Assembly (NCBI GenBank): GCA_937967615.1
Contig: CALCMJ010000035.1
Span: 1 to 53,609 of the forward strand
Reading direction: 5' to 3'
Length of the DNA stretch: 53,609 nt
Source: an uncultured Saprospiraceae bacterium
GTDB taxonomy: Bacteria; Bacteroidota; Bacteroidia; Chitinophagales; Saprospiraceae
Shown here: piece after piece, positions 42,001-49,887 of the stretch
Numbering within the stretch: the stretch's first letter is position 1
How the letters are laid out: every line of letters begins with the position of its first letter
Notes under the pieces: generated by a model
The model's input: the letters and a program-made list of their open reading frames with translations, nothing else
Told to the model about the DNA's origin: nothing
Database searches by the model: none
Translations under genes and position numbers: made by a program

Positions 42001-42070
42001 AAAACCGGAACTCTTAGAAGAGATGAATGCCTTATTAAAAGAGTACGATATAAGTAGAATACAAAACTAA
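39026..42070 (+). CDS. DUF2723 (TMEM260-like) predicted membrane O-glycosyltransferase
   Basis: A 1,014-residue membrane protein. Residues about 10-330 carry many helices and the DUF2723 signature GSLWDCGEFILGAYKL followed by VVHPPGAPFFLLVGRLF; the acidic DCGE is the likely catalytic site. More helices occur at about 505-600. The C-terminal 400 residues are soluble and include TYGDNDTYPLWYAQEVE. Human TMEM260, in the same family, is a protein O-mannosyltransferase, so a lipid-linked-sugar-dependent protein glycosyltransferase is a sound prediction; donor and targets are unknown. It begins a plus-strand group, with rpiB 8 bases downstream. Confidence 0.88.
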   Translation: MNSFDRIKSISSWTVFAIAMIVFYMSAERTGSLWDCGEFILGAYKLQVVHPPGAPFFLLVGRLFTWVAEITSSDPANIAFAVNLMSGMCTAFTAFFVARTTMLFGRRMMHNNEVNATDDNSGTNIAIGAAGLVAGLATAFCSSIWFSAVEGEVYAMSTMFTALTFWAATKWYVGPDNRQTDKWLLMVAYLAGLSIGVHLLSLLTFPAIALMYYFKKYKNPNVIGVLLSLAGGAVVIGIIQKVIIVGIAELWKGFELFSVNSLGLPFHSGIIFTLLIIGALFFFALRFAKSRNAYAAHLFILANLFVCIGFSTIGVVVIRANADTPINMNVPSDAMRLLPYINREQYGERALLYGPHFDARPYELDREDRYGRVGDKYEVVEESLKYKYKGSDKILFPRIGHNDSGRPALHRQWYEYLNGGKKLKGSPGMGYNLKYMFSYQMGWMYWRYFGWNFIGKQNGAQGYKPWDKTSGHWRSGIGFLDEMKLYNMSEITDTMKKDPSTNKYYFIPFILGLIGFFFQFLGRRKDWMIMLLMFIVTGIGIIIYSNQPPNEPRERDYVLVGSFFTYCIWIGLSVLAMFKGFSGRMAGIPAAGLAGALALTAPLLMGTQNFDDHSRNGHYGSRDYASNFLESVEPNGIIFTYGDNDTYPLWYAQEVENIRTDVRVVNLSLIAVDWYINKLRNKVNDSPPLKFSLPASAYRGKKRNQVFFAGNQTQSVNIFDELRFIGDDTKKIQGQSVTRSRNYYIPIDRNAAIQNGLVSASDSTFVPRIDIRFAANKDYYTKDELAVIDLLANNINDRPIYFAVTCKNEKLLGLNDYMQMEGLGLRLLPIKNKSDATLSIYGSGRVAEDIAYNNIMTKWKWGNFDKFDTHIAHSYGAELQAMKITMMRTSNELASKGQWDKANAMAMKYFEAFPHFNFPYDESVTPFINVLISGKETEEAEKHLRILATETYQKLKFFDSLDEEDLQQGFTREYGFSIRAVSEILQAAQRLGKPELLEEMNALLKEYDISRIQN

Positions 42071-42078
42071 ATTACATT

Positions 42079-42507
42079 ATGACTATTGCAATTGCTTGTG
42101 ATCACGCAGGACCTGCATATAAGGAAAAAATTATAGCCTTTCTTAAAAGTCAGGATATAGAAGTGATTAATAAAGGAACAGACTCTGAAGAATCAGTGGA
42201 CTACCCTGACTTTGCACATCCTGTAGGAGAACTTGTAAATAGTGGCTCCGCAGATTTAGGCATCTTGATATGTGGCTCAGGAAATGGTGTCGCGATGACT
42301 GCAAATAAACACAATAATGTACGAGCGGCATTATGCTGGAATACTGAGATTGCCGCATTAGCAAGGCAGCATAATAATGCAAATATCGTATGCATACCTG
42401 CTCGTTTTACTTCTGAATGGCAGGCATGCGAAATCGTGAAGACATTTCTTTCATCAGAGTTTGAAGGTGGAAGACATGAACGCAGAGTTGGGAAAATTTC
42501 TTGCTAG
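42079..42507 (+). CDS. rpiB: Ribose-5-phosphate isomerase B
   Basis: Interconverts ribose-5-phosphate and ribulose-5-phosphate in the pentose phosphate pathway. 142 residues, the usual RpiB length. Visible are the N-terminal ACDHAG, DYPDFAHPVG, the catalytic-Cys loop ICGSGNGVAM (near residue 70-79), NVRAALCWN and the closing GGRHERRVGKI. It follows the DUF2723 gene after 8 bases, probably in the same transcript. Confidence 0.95.
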   Translation: MTIAIACDHAGPAYKEKIIAFLKSQDIEVINKGTDSEESVDYPDFAHPVGELVNSGSADLGILICGSGNGVAMTANKHNNVRAALCWNTEIAALARQHNNANIVCIPARFTSEWQACEIVKTFLSSEFEGGRHERRVGKISC

Positions 42508-42551
42508 AAGCACATACATAGAATCCTAATAGATTGAATTGTACTCCTTAA

Positions 42552-42563
42552 AGCTAATTAGCT
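42552..42563. promoter_or_regulatory. 12-bp perfect palindrome upstream of the M28 peptidase gene
   Basis: AGCTAATTAGCT, fully self-complementary, about 70 bases before the -7 box at 42631. It could be an operator, but palindromes this AT-rich may arise by chance. A small hairpin ATGCT/AGCAT (42606-42619) lies between it and the promoter. Confidence 0.2.
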
Positions 42564-42630
42564 CTAACTTTATATAGGCTATTGCTAAGCCCTTCCCCTG
42601 ATTTAATGCTTTTCAGCATAAAGATTTATT

Positions 42631-42638
42631 TATCTTTG
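42631..42638 (+). promoter_or_regulatory. Bacteroidota-type -7 box for the M28 peptidase gene
   Basis: TATCTTTG matches TAnnTTTG exactly, 17 bases before the ATG at 42655. A TTTT stretch lies about 17 bases upstream at a loosely fitting -33 position. Confidence 0.5.
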
Positions 42639-42654
42639 AGGAGCAATAAATGAT

Positions 42655-44286
42655 ATGAAAAAGATATTTATAAGAACAGCAGTTGTATTATTCACTATTC
42701 TGATTTCTGTTTCCCCAAATACTGCCCAGTATAAAAGCGGTGTTACTATTCCTGATCAATCAGAGGCAATAATAACTGATCAGAGCTTGATCAATATTAA
42801 GTATGCAAATATGCTCAAAGGTGATAACATCAAGGTGCATCTGGATATTCTAGCTTCTGATGCCTATGAAGGAAGAGAAACGGGAGAAGAAGGAAATAAA
42901 AAGGCAGCTGAATATATTTCTAATCATTTTGCATCTCTGGGCTTTCCTAAAATTGGAGACGGGAATTCCTATTTTCAAAAAGTTGCTTTCACTACAACAA
43001 AATGGAATAATACTGAAATGTTTATAGATGGTGTCAGAAGCAAACATCTTTGGGACTACTTAAGCTTTCCAGACTCTAACGAACATACTCCCTTTATTGG
43101 AGCTACAGAAGTTATCTACGCAGGATACGGCATAGAGTCAAATTCCTACAATGACTATAAAGGACTAAACGTCAAAGACAAAGTTATCATGATATATGCA
43201 GGTGAACCTGTAAATAGTGATTCTATAAGTTGGGTAACTGGAACGCGTCAAATGTCAGACTGGAATGATGTTAAAAAATTACGTCTTGCAAAAGAAAAGG
43301 GTGCTAAGCTTGTTCTCATTATAAATAACAACTTAAAAGAAATGTTGAATGAGAATAGAAGATTTCTATTAGGCCCAAAATTATCAATTGGAGATTCAAG
43401 AACTGCAAAAATATCTTTTGCAAACCACGTTTACATTTCTCCTACGACCGCACAAAAGATATGGGGGGAAAAACAAAAAGACATAATTAAGTCAAGAGAC
43501 AACAGTAAAAGTAAGGGGAAGGTGAAATCAGTAAAAATTGATAGAAACTTTGCCATACGTATGGATAAGTACATGGACGTTTTAGAAGGAGAAAATGTCA
43601 TGGGGTATATTGAAGGTACTGACCTTAAAGATGAGCTTGTCGTCGTTTCAGCACATTACGACCATATAGGCAAGAAAAACAAAGATGTATATAATGGAGC
43701 TGATGATAATGCTTCAGGAACTAGTACAGTACTTGAGATTGCGCGAATGCTAATGGAGGCCAAAAACAACGGTGAGGGTCCTAGACGAAGTGTTCTCTGC
43801 CTACTTGTTACTGGTGAAGAAAAAGGACTTCTGGGATCTCAATATTATTCTGAAAACCCTGTCTTCCCTCTCGAAAATCATGTTGCAAATGTGAACATTG
43901 ATATGATAGGTAGAACAGATATGAAATACAGAGAAAATCCAGAATATATTTATGTCATTGGTTCAGACAGACTCAGTACAGACTTGCACAATATCAATGA
44001 AGATGTAAATCAAAAATACACGCAAATCACTTTAGACTATACATACAACGACGAGAACGATCCCAATCGATATTATTATCGTTCTGACCATTATAATTTT
44101 GCACGAAAAGGAATTCCCGCAATTTTTTACTTCAGTGGTGTACATGAGGATTATCACATGATTGGAGATACCGCGGATAAAATTATGTTTGATAAGGTAG
44201 AAAAAGTAGGACGTCACATTTTTCATACTACCTGGGAACTTGCTAATAGAGACAAGCGCATAGTAGTGGATGGTGAGCTTAAGTAA
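42655..44286 (+). CDS. Exported M28-family zinc aminopeptidase with PA domain insert
   Basis: 543 residues with a signal peptide (about 1-25, ending near NTAQ). After an N-terminal LDILASDAYEGRETGEEG segment, a PA-type insert (about 140-285) is followed by the M28 catalytic core. Zinc ligands and catalytic residues are visible in SAHYDHIG, NGADDNASGTS, GEEKGLLGS, NIDMIGR and SDHYNFARKGIP. The protein probably removes N-terminal residues from peptides in the periplasm or outside the cell. There is no T9SS domain, so the periplasm or outer-membrane side is likelier. It has its own promoter and precedes the methyltransferase by 14 bases. Confidence 0.92.
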   Translation: MKKIFIRTAVVLFTILISVSPNTAQYKSGVTIPDQSEAIITDQSLINIKYANMLKGDNIKVHLDILASDAYEGRETGEEGNKKAAEYISNHFASLGFPKIGDGNSYFQKVAFTTTKWNNTEMFIDGVRSKHLWDYLSFPDSNEHTPFIGATEVIYAGYGIESNSYNDYKGLNVKDKVIMIYAGEPVNSDSISWVTGTRQMSDWNDVKKLRLAKEKGAKLVLIINNNLKEMLNENRRFLLGPKLSIGDSRTAKISFANHVYISPTTAQKIWGEKQKDIIKSRDNSKSKGKVKSVKIDRNFAIRMDKYMDVLEGENVMGYIEGTDLKDELVVVSAHYDHIGKKNKDVYNGADDNASGTSTVLEIARMLMEAKNNGEGPRRSVLCLLVTGEEKGLLGSQYYSENPVFPLENHVANVNIDMIGRTDMKYRENPEYIYVIGSDRLSTDLHNINEDVNQKYTQITLDYTYNDENDPNRYYYRSDHYNFARKGIPAIFYFSGVHEDYHMIGDTADKIMFDKVEKVGRHIFHTTWELANRDKRIVVDGELK

Positions 44287-44300
44287 TTAACAAATAGGGC

Positions 44301-44984
44301 TTGTTAAAAAAATTGCAAAGAATGAAACATTATACTGTAGACACAGATAAGAAATGGGATTATGAAAATGGCTTCTATCTAACATGTGAAACCGGAAGAA
44401 TAGGTAAGTTTCTTAATCATTTAGAGATCTACAAGAAGATCATAGGACTCCCTGGAGATGTATTAGAGTTTGGTGTCTACAAAGGAACCTCATTTGTCCG
44501 TTTAATATCTTTCAGAGATCTTTTAGAACATACGGACAATCGCAAACTGATAGGATTTGACGCATTCGGAAAATTTCCTGATGAACTAGGACTTGAAAGC
44601 GATAAAACGTTTGTTGCTAATTTTGAAGGCGCAGGCGGTTATGGTATAAGTAAAGAAGAACTAGAGGCCCACCTCCAAAAAAAAGGGAGCAGCAACTATG
44701 AGCTCATAGAAGGTGATATACACAAGACACTCCCAGAATTTATTAAGACAAACCCTGACATGAAGATAGCATTACTACATATAGATGTAGATGTCTACGA
44801 ACCCTCAAAACTGATCCTCGAACTCCTGTGGGATAATATTGTTCCTGGGGGTATCTTAATGCTAGATGATTATAATACTGTAGAAGGAGAAACAAAAGCA
44901 GTAGATGAATTCTTTCAAGGCCAAGATATTGAGATTCTTAAAATGCCATATTATCATATTCCTTCTTACATCGTGAAAGGGTAA
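44301..44984 (+). CDS. TylF/MycF-like SAM-dependent O-methyltransferase
   Basis: 227 residues of class I methyltransferase type. SAM-binding text is GDVLEFGVYKGTS (motif I, near residue 52-64), with IGFDAFGKFPDE after it, and the metal-binding/catalytic acidic residues lie in LLHIDVDVYEP and LDDYNTVEGE. This arrangement matches the TylF/MycF family, which methylates sugar hydroxyls in natural products and surface glycans. The acceptor here is unknown. The start is TTG at 44301; an ATG at 44322 (Met8) is an alternative. It may use glycans made by nearby glycosyltransferases, which is speculation. Confidence 0.85.
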   Translation: MLKKLQRMKHYTVDTDKKWDYENGFYLTCETGRIGKFLNHLEIYKKIIGLPGDVLEFGVYKGTSFVRLISFRDLLEHTDNRKLIGFDAFGKFPDELGLESDKTFVANFEGAGGYGISKEELEAHLQKKGSSNYELIEGDIHKTLPEFIKTNPDMKIALLHIDVDVYEPSKLILELLWDNIVPGGILMLDDYNTVEGETKAVDEFFQGQDIEILKMPYYHIPSYIVKG

Positions 44985-45070
44985 TTCTGTATTCCAGTAA
45001 TAAATCTTAAAAAGGAAGTATCACCAACTATTGGGGAAGTATTGCTTATTAAAAGATTCGCTTTCTGCAT

Positions 45071-45078
45071 TAGCTTTG
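45071..45078 (+). promoter_or_regulatory. Bacteroidota-type -7 box for the 45.1-50.3 kb gene group
   Basis: TAGCTTTG matches TAnnTTTG exactly, 57 bases before the ATG at 45128. No good -33 box is seen. Confidence 0.4.
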
Positions 45079-45098
45079 TATGTATAATCACAAACAAC

Positions 45099-45112
45099 TT
45101 TGATTAATCAAA
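45099..45112. promoter_or_regulatory. 14-bp perfect palindrome in the leader of the 45.1 kb gene group
   Basis: TTTGATTAATCAAA is fully self-complementary and lies between the predicted -7 box and the start codon, about 20 bases downstream of the box. That position fits a repressor operator. No regulator gene is adjacent, so the call rests on symmetry and location. Confidence 0.35.
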
Positions 45113-45127
45113 CTAAAAAGCAAGAAC

Positions 45128-45418
45128 ATGAATTTTTTCAAAAGATTATTCGGAAAGAAAAAACAAGATCAGATTGAATTATCTTCAGACGAAATAATTG
45201 GATTAGGAGTTTGTCCAAATTGTTGGGGCAGACAAGAATATGGAGATGAATACAGGGAATATAACTATGATAGCACAAAATCAAATATTAATCATGATAA
45301 GGCTCATCAAAAAGCATTCATTGCCCAGTTTGTAGAAACCCATATTACTGGTATAAAATTGAATAGTGATAATAGCCGTCTTGTTTGTCCTAGGTGCAAC
45401 ACAGCGTATAATAACTAA
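45128..45418 (+). CDS. Small zinc-ribbon protein of unknown function
   Basis: 96 residues. A basic N-terminus (NFFKRLFGKKK) is followed by two CxxC knuckles, CPNC (29-32) and CPRC (near 87-90), about 55 residues apart, which together can bind one zinc. The middle part is helical and charged. I do not recognise a named family. The first helix is short and amphipathic rather than a signal peptide, so the protein is probably cytoplasmic. It leads a series of six close-set genes, with the next start 10 bases after its stop. Confidence 0.72.
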   Translation: MNFFKRLFGKKKQDQIELSSDEIIGLGVCPNCWGRQEYGDEYREYNYDSTKSNINHDKAHQKAFIAQFVETHITGIKLNSDNSRLVCPRCNTAYNN

Positions 45419-45428
45419 TGGATAATAA

Positions 45429-46085
45429 ATGGAAAACCAAACTTTAGTTAAGAGTCTACTTTGCATAGGTTTACTAGCTTCTATAATCACAGGCTTAGGA
45501 GAATACTTGCTACACTTTTTACCAGGAGGTCCTGCTGGTGAAATTTCTATGTTAAACGACGTCCCTTTGGATAGAGCAAGTAAAGGGCATTTCCTAGCTC
45601 TTATAGGAGCACCGTTATATTTAGCCGCATATTATGGTTTGAAGGAATTGTTTTTGAGTACGAATAAACCCATGGCCAATCTATTGTACATTCTTGGAAC
45701 CTTAGCCTTTTTCATTGGAGGCATCTGGATTTCCTCTAGATACTTTGCAGCCGAGGTTTTACAACGTAGCCAAGGAACAGAAGATTACTCTTTCTTCTTA
45801 CAATCCTATGAGGAACATTACCAAGTTCTTGTTTGGGCACTTAGGATTCTTGTAGCTGGAATCTCTATCTTGTATGTAATTCTAATTTTGAAAAATAAAG
45901 TTGGTTTAGGTAAATGGTTGGCAGTTTTCAATCCCATTGTCTTATTAGTCCTTGTTATCTCTACCCTTGTGTGGCTAAAACCAGTTGGTATTCACATTGC
46001 ACCTATTGCTATGAATGTAACTCACTTTATTTTTTTTACGATAATCTTAATTTCATTTAATAAAATAACAATAAGCACAAAATAA
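45429..46085 (+). CDS. Multi-pass membrane protein of unknown function
   Basis: 218 residues with seven hydrophobic segments (near 7-27, 54-70, 82-102, 130-155, 162-180 and 188-212, the last possibly two). Conserved-looking polar residues lie at helix ends (GLGEYLLHFLPGG near 21-33, SSRYFAAEV near 101). It loosely resembles DUF6796-type proteins, a family name I give with low certainty. No signal peptide cleavage site or catalytic motif is visible. It lies 10 bases after the zinc-ribbon gene and 9 bases before the FG-GAP gene. Confidence 0.72.
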   Translation: MENQTLVKSLLCIGLLASIITGLGEYLLHFLPGGPAGEISMLNDVPLDRASKGHFLALIGAPLYLAAYYGLKELFLSTNKPMANLLYILGTLAFFIGGIWISSRYFAAEVLQRSQGTEDYSFFLQSYEEHYQVLVWALRILVAGISILYVILILKNKVGLGKWLAVFNPIVLLVLVISTLVWLKPVGIHIAPIAMNVTHFIFFTIILISFNKITISTK

Positions 46086-46094
46086 CTTTACGAT

Positions 46095-47771
46095 ATGAAA
46101 AAAATACTTTTTAGCGTTCTCGGAATCGTGCTTCTATTCGTGGCTGTACTATTATATTTTCTGAAGTCAGACTCTAGCAACCCGTATCAAGATACTGCCT
46201 GGGGAAGATTCTCTGGAACTTGCGCATCAGAAGAAGCTCCAAAAGATAATTTTGGTAAAAACTTCAAAGGATGTGATTACTCAGTTCCAGCAAGTGAAAT
46301 TCCCGTTTTTCAGAATGCTAAATTGTCGTTTTCAAATACATTCGATAATAAAAAATCATTGCCTCTTATGGCTTCAGCTATGATAGATGTAGACAATGAT
46401 GGAGTAGATGAAGTATTCCTTAGTGGTGGGGTAACAGAGCAAGATCAATTATTCCATTATAATTCCGGAACATTTAAAAAATCTACTTACAATATTCCTC
46501 ATAAACCTGAGAATACGACAACCTATGGAGCAGTTTCTTTTGACCTAGATAGTGATGGTAAAACGGATTTACTTCTGGCTGGTGATTATGGCGTGCTGTG
46601 GTACAAGAACACCGGATCTTCCTTTACATCCCATAAAATAGAAATTTCTTTTGATGATAAGTCTGTACCTGTTGCTCTTAGTTTGGCTGATATTGACAGA
46701 GATGGGGATGCTGATATGTTCGTAAGTTCCTATATTAAGTTAGACAAGATGGAGGGGCAAACGATTTTTAAAGACTCCAATTATGGAGCATCAAGTCTAC
46801 TCCTTCTTAATGATGGCAATAGTAAGTTTACAGATGCCACAGCAGAATACGGATTAAGTTATGTACACAATACTTTTTCTGGGGTATTTGTGGATATAGA
46901 TAATGATGGTTTTATGGATTTAGTCGTTGCCCATGATACTGGAGAGGTCAGGACTTATAAAAATGAAAACGGCAGCCAATTCAAAATGAAAAGGAATCCT
47001 ACCACAGGAAAATTTGCGTATCCAATGGGCATCGCAGTGGGAGATTATAATAATGATGGAAATATTGACTTCTTCTTTTCAAATACTGGTTCTTCCGTGC
47101 CTAGTTTTTTAGCAAGAGGAGACTTGGACAAAGAAGATATTTTTAATAGTGATTGGATTCTGCTTAGAAACGATGGTAAGTTTAATTTTACTGACGTTGC
47201 AAAAGAAACTAAAACTGCTGATTTTGAATTCTCTTGGGGTGCGATCTTTGAAGACTTCAATTTGGATGGAAAGCAAGATTTGGTCGTTGCAGAAAACTAT
47301 GTGGATTTTCCTCCTCACAAATTATTTAAGTTGCCTGGGAGATTCATGATCCAAAGACCAGATGGCACTTTTGCAGCAGTTGAAGATCAGGCAAATGTGA
47401 TTAATAAGAATTACGGCATAACACCTCTTTCTAGTGATTTTAACCAGGATGGCTATCCAGATTTAGTTTTTGCTAACTTATCAGGTTCTGCAAAAGTGCA
47501 TTTGAACAAAGGGGGCACAGCCAATTATATTTCTTTTAGATTTCCAGAGACTGCTCAATACGCAGGTTCTAGAATGACTGTTGTAAAAAATGATGGCACA
47601 ACACTTACTGATACTTATATTATAGGTGAAGGTTTAGCAAGTGATCAAACCTCTACCCTAAGCTTTGGTTTAGGAAATGAAAATACAGTAAAATCTGTAA
47701 GTCTACATTTGCCAAATGGTGAAACAAAAGAAATTCAAAATCCTAAAGTCAATGCGTTAAACCAAATATGA
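46095..47771 (+). CDS. Membrane-anchored FG-GAP/VCBS repeat protein with ASPIC/UnbV-like C-terminus
   Basis: 558 residues. One N-terminal membrane helix (about 4-24) acts as a signal anchor. Two Cys (near 43 and 60) precede a beta-propeller of FG-GAP/VCBS repeats with calcium-binding DxDxDG loops: DVDNDGVDE, DLDSDGKTD, DIDRDGDAD, DIDNDGFMD, DYNNDGNID, DFNLDGKQD and DFNQDGYPD. Seven such loops fit a seven-bladed propeller. The end (about 475-558) resembles the ASPIC/UnbV domain (GSRMTVVKNDG.. LHLPNGETKEI). It is probably a binding protein on the outer face of the inner membrane. The partner is unknown; flanking genes encode small membrane proteins. Confidence 0.88.
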   Translation: MKKILFSVLGIVLLFVAVLLYFLKSDSSNPYQDTAWGRFSGTCASEEAPKDNFGKNFKGCDYSVPASEIPVFQNAKLSFSNTFDNKKSLPLMASAMIDVDNDGVDEVFLSGGVTEQDQLFHYNSGTFKKSTYNIPHKPENTTTYGAVSFDLDSDGKTDLLLAGDYGVLWYKNTGSSFTSHKIEISFDDKSVPVALSLADIDRDGDADMFVSSYIKLDKMEGQTIFKDSNYGASSLLLLNDGNSKFTDATAEYGLSYVHNTFSGVFVDIDNDGFMDLVVAHDTGEVRTYKNENGSQFKMKRNPTTGKFAYPMGIAVGDYNNDGNIDFFFSNTGSSVPSFLARGDLDKEDIFNSDWILLRNDGKFNFTDVAKETKTADFEFSWGAIFEDFNLDGKQDLVVAENYVDFPPHKLFKLPGRFMIQRPDGTFAAVEDQANVINKNYGITPLSSDFNQDGYPDLVFANLSGSAKVHLNKGGTANYISFRFPETAQYAGSRMTVVKNDGTTLTDTYIIGEGLASDQTSTLSFGLGNENTVKSVSLHLPNGETKEIQNPKVNALNQI

Positions 47772-47820
47772 CAATTAAAATTTAATTATAATTAAAAGAC
47801 CTATCTCCATACTTGTTACT

Positions 47821-48189
47821 TTGATCCTCTTATTGACGATCTATAGCATATTCCCCTTGGTAAACAATGAATGGAGTCTAGGCAACGTATGCCCTAAGAT
47901 TCTAACAGTTCCTGCTTGCTATATCGTATTGTTTTGTTTTATCGGAGGATTTATAGTACACGCAATACCATTTAATGGGAATACTAAAATCTACTTTGCG
48001 TTTATTGGACTTGTCTTATTAATTGCGCTTACTGGAAGTATTGGCGAGTTTACTGGTAAGGTCCAATGTCCACGTAGTTCTGATGGAATACCAATGTGTT
48101 ACATTTCTTTGGGAATATGCACTAGCCTTATTCTTCTCAAAACATATCACGTCCATCTCTCTGAGATTAAACCATTGAATAAAATTTAG
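47821..48189 (+). CDS. Small membrane protein with two CP...PxCY motifs
   Basis: 122 residues from a TTG at 47821. The frame is open back to 47779, and a likelier start may be the ATT at 47791, which would give a first segment K-R-P-I-S-I-L-V-T before the first helix. There are four hydrophobic segments. Two copies of a Cys motif occur outside the helices, CPKILTVPACY and CPRSSDGIPMCY, about 70 residues apart, suggesting an internal duplication and possibly disulphide or metal chemistry. Family unknown to me. It lies between the FG-GAP gene and pgi. Confidence 0.7.
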   Translation: MILLLTIYSIFPLVNNEWSLGNVCPKILTVPACYIVLFCFIGGFIVHAIPFNGNTKIYFAFIGLVLLIALTGSIGEFTGKVQCPRSSDGIPMCYISLGICTSLILLKTYHVHLSEIKPLNKI

Positions 48190-48211
48190 CGCTTTTTAAT
48201 ATCTTCATGTG

Positions 48212-49867
48212 ATGTTAGAAAGAATTAATCCTACTACTACTAAAGCATGGAAAAAACTGAGTGCCCATTTCAATGATATTCAGTCTATTCACATAAAATC
48301 ACTTTTCGAAAACGATTCCAATAGGTTTAATGAATTCTCATTAAAGCAAAAAGATATCTTCTTAGATTATTCAAAAAATAGGATTACTGCTGAAAGCATC
48401 GCTTTACTTGTTGAACTGGCTGACGAATTAAATTTAAAAGACGGGATTCAAAAGATGTTTGATGGAGAAGTAATCAATGAAACAGAAAACAGGGCTGTTC
48501 TTCATACCGCACTTAGACAACAGAGCGATAAGAAAATTCTTGTAGAAAATGAAGATATAATTCCTCAAATAAGATACGTTCAAAACAAAATGAAATCCTT
48601 TATCAACAGATTTCATAATGGTGATGTTTTAGGATATTCTGGGAAGGCTTTAAAAACAATTGTAAATATAGGCATTGGAGGTTCTGACCTTGGACCAGTC
48701 ATGGTCACTGAAGCCTTAAAACCCTATTGGAAAAAAGACTTAAAAGCACACTTTGTTTCAAATGTGGATGCTTCACATATTGCTGAAGTTCTAAAACGTG
48801 TAGATCCTGAAACGACATTATTTATAATAGCATCTAAAACCTTTACCACCCAAGAAACAATGACTAATGCACATACCGCTAGAAATTGGTTTCTAGAAAA
48901 CGGTGGAACAAGTGATAGGATTAAGAATCATTTCATTGCTCTTTCTACGAACGAAGAGGCTGTTCGTGCGTTTGGAATTTCAAGTGAAAATGTTTTTGGT
49001 TTCTGGAATTGGGTAGGTGGTCGGTTCTCACTTACGAGTGCCATAGGCATGTCAATAGGTCTGTGTGTAGGTTATGAAAATTTTGACCTACTGCTACAAG
49101 GCTTTGCTGATATGGATACACATTTTCAGGAAGCGGAATTGTCAGAAAATATGCCCGTTATTCTTGCTTTGATAGGAATTTGGTATAACAACTTTTTTGG
49201 TGCTAGCTCTGAAGCCATTCTACCCTATGATCAGTATATGCACAGATTCGCCGCATATTTCCAACAAGCAAATATGGAAAGTAATGGTAAATCTATTGAT
49301 AGATCCGGAAATACCATTTCCTATCAGACTGGGCCCATAATCTGGGGTGAAGCAGGAACAAACGGACAACACGCATTTTATCAGCTTATCCATCAGGGCA
49401 CAAAAATGATTCCGTGTGATTTTATTGCATGTGCGCAAAGTCACAACCCTATAGGCGATCATCATGAGAAACTCTTGTCAAACTTTTTTGCTCAGACGGA
49501 AGCATTGATGAATGGAAAAAGCGAATTGGAAGTTATTGGAGATTTTAAAAATAATGGAATCTCAGAAAAAGACTATTTAGCAGTTGTTCCTTACAAGGTT
49601 TTCAAAGGAAATAACCCTAGTAATTCCATTTTAATAAAAAAACTAACTCCTTTTACTTTAGGTCAACTAATCGCTCTTTACGAACATAAGATTTTTGTTC
49701 AAGGATACATCTGGAATGTGTTCAGCTTTGATCAATGGGGAGTTGAATTAGGTAAGCAATTAGCAAAAACTATACTACCTGAACTACAAACATCAGAAGA
49801 TATCACTAAGCACGATAGTTCAACGAATGGACTAATTAATTTGTATAAGTCCATGAAATCAAGTTAA
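48212..49867 (+). CDS. pgi: Glucose-6-phosphate isomerase
   Basis: Interconverts glucose-6-phosphate and fructose-6-phosphate in glycolysis and gluconeogenesis. 551 residues, the size of the long (E. coli-like) Pgi group. Visible are the phosphosugar-binding GIGGSDLGP (near 154), SKTFTTQET, the [11 protein letters not shown] signature, the catalytic Glu in MESNGKS (near 356), the catalytic His in [14 protein letters not shown] (near 387) and the C-terminal lysine signature region. The ATG at 48212 gives the usual start [12 protein letters not shown]; a GTG just before it (48209) is possible. It follows the CP-motif membrane protein gene by about 20 bases. Confidence 0.96.
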   Translation: MLERINPTTTKAWKKLSAHFNDIQSIHIKSLFENDSNRFNEFSLKQKDIFLDYSKNRITAESIALLVELADELNLKDGIQKMFDGEVINETENRAVLHTALRQQSDKKILVENEDIIPQIRYVQNKMKSFINRFHNGDVLGYSGKALKTIVNIGIGGSDLGPVMVTEALKPYWKKDLKAHFVSNVDASHIAEVLKRVDPETTLFIIASKTFTTQETMTNAHTARNWFLENGGTSDRIKNHFIALSTNEEAVRAFGISSENVFGFWNWVGGRFSLTSAIGMSIGLCVGYENFDLLLQGFADMDTHFQEAELSENMPVILALIGIWYNNFFGASSEAILPYDQYMHRFAAYFQQANMESNGKSIDRSGNTISYQTGPIIWGEAGTNGQHAFYQLIHQGTKMIPCDFIACAQSHNPIGDHHEKLLSNFFAQTEALMNGKSELEVIGDFKNNGISEKDYLAVVPYKVFKGNNPSNSILIKKLTPFTLGQLIALYEHKIFVQGYIWNVFSFDQWGVELGKQLAKTILPELQTSEDITKHDSSTNGLINLYKSMKSS

Positions 49868-49887
49868 ATTTAAATAAAGCTAAAACT

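Noticed and set aside
42606-42619. ATGCT/AGCAT hairpin as a terminator for rpiB
   Set aside because: Only five base pairs and no T run; it lies in the promoter region of the next gene.
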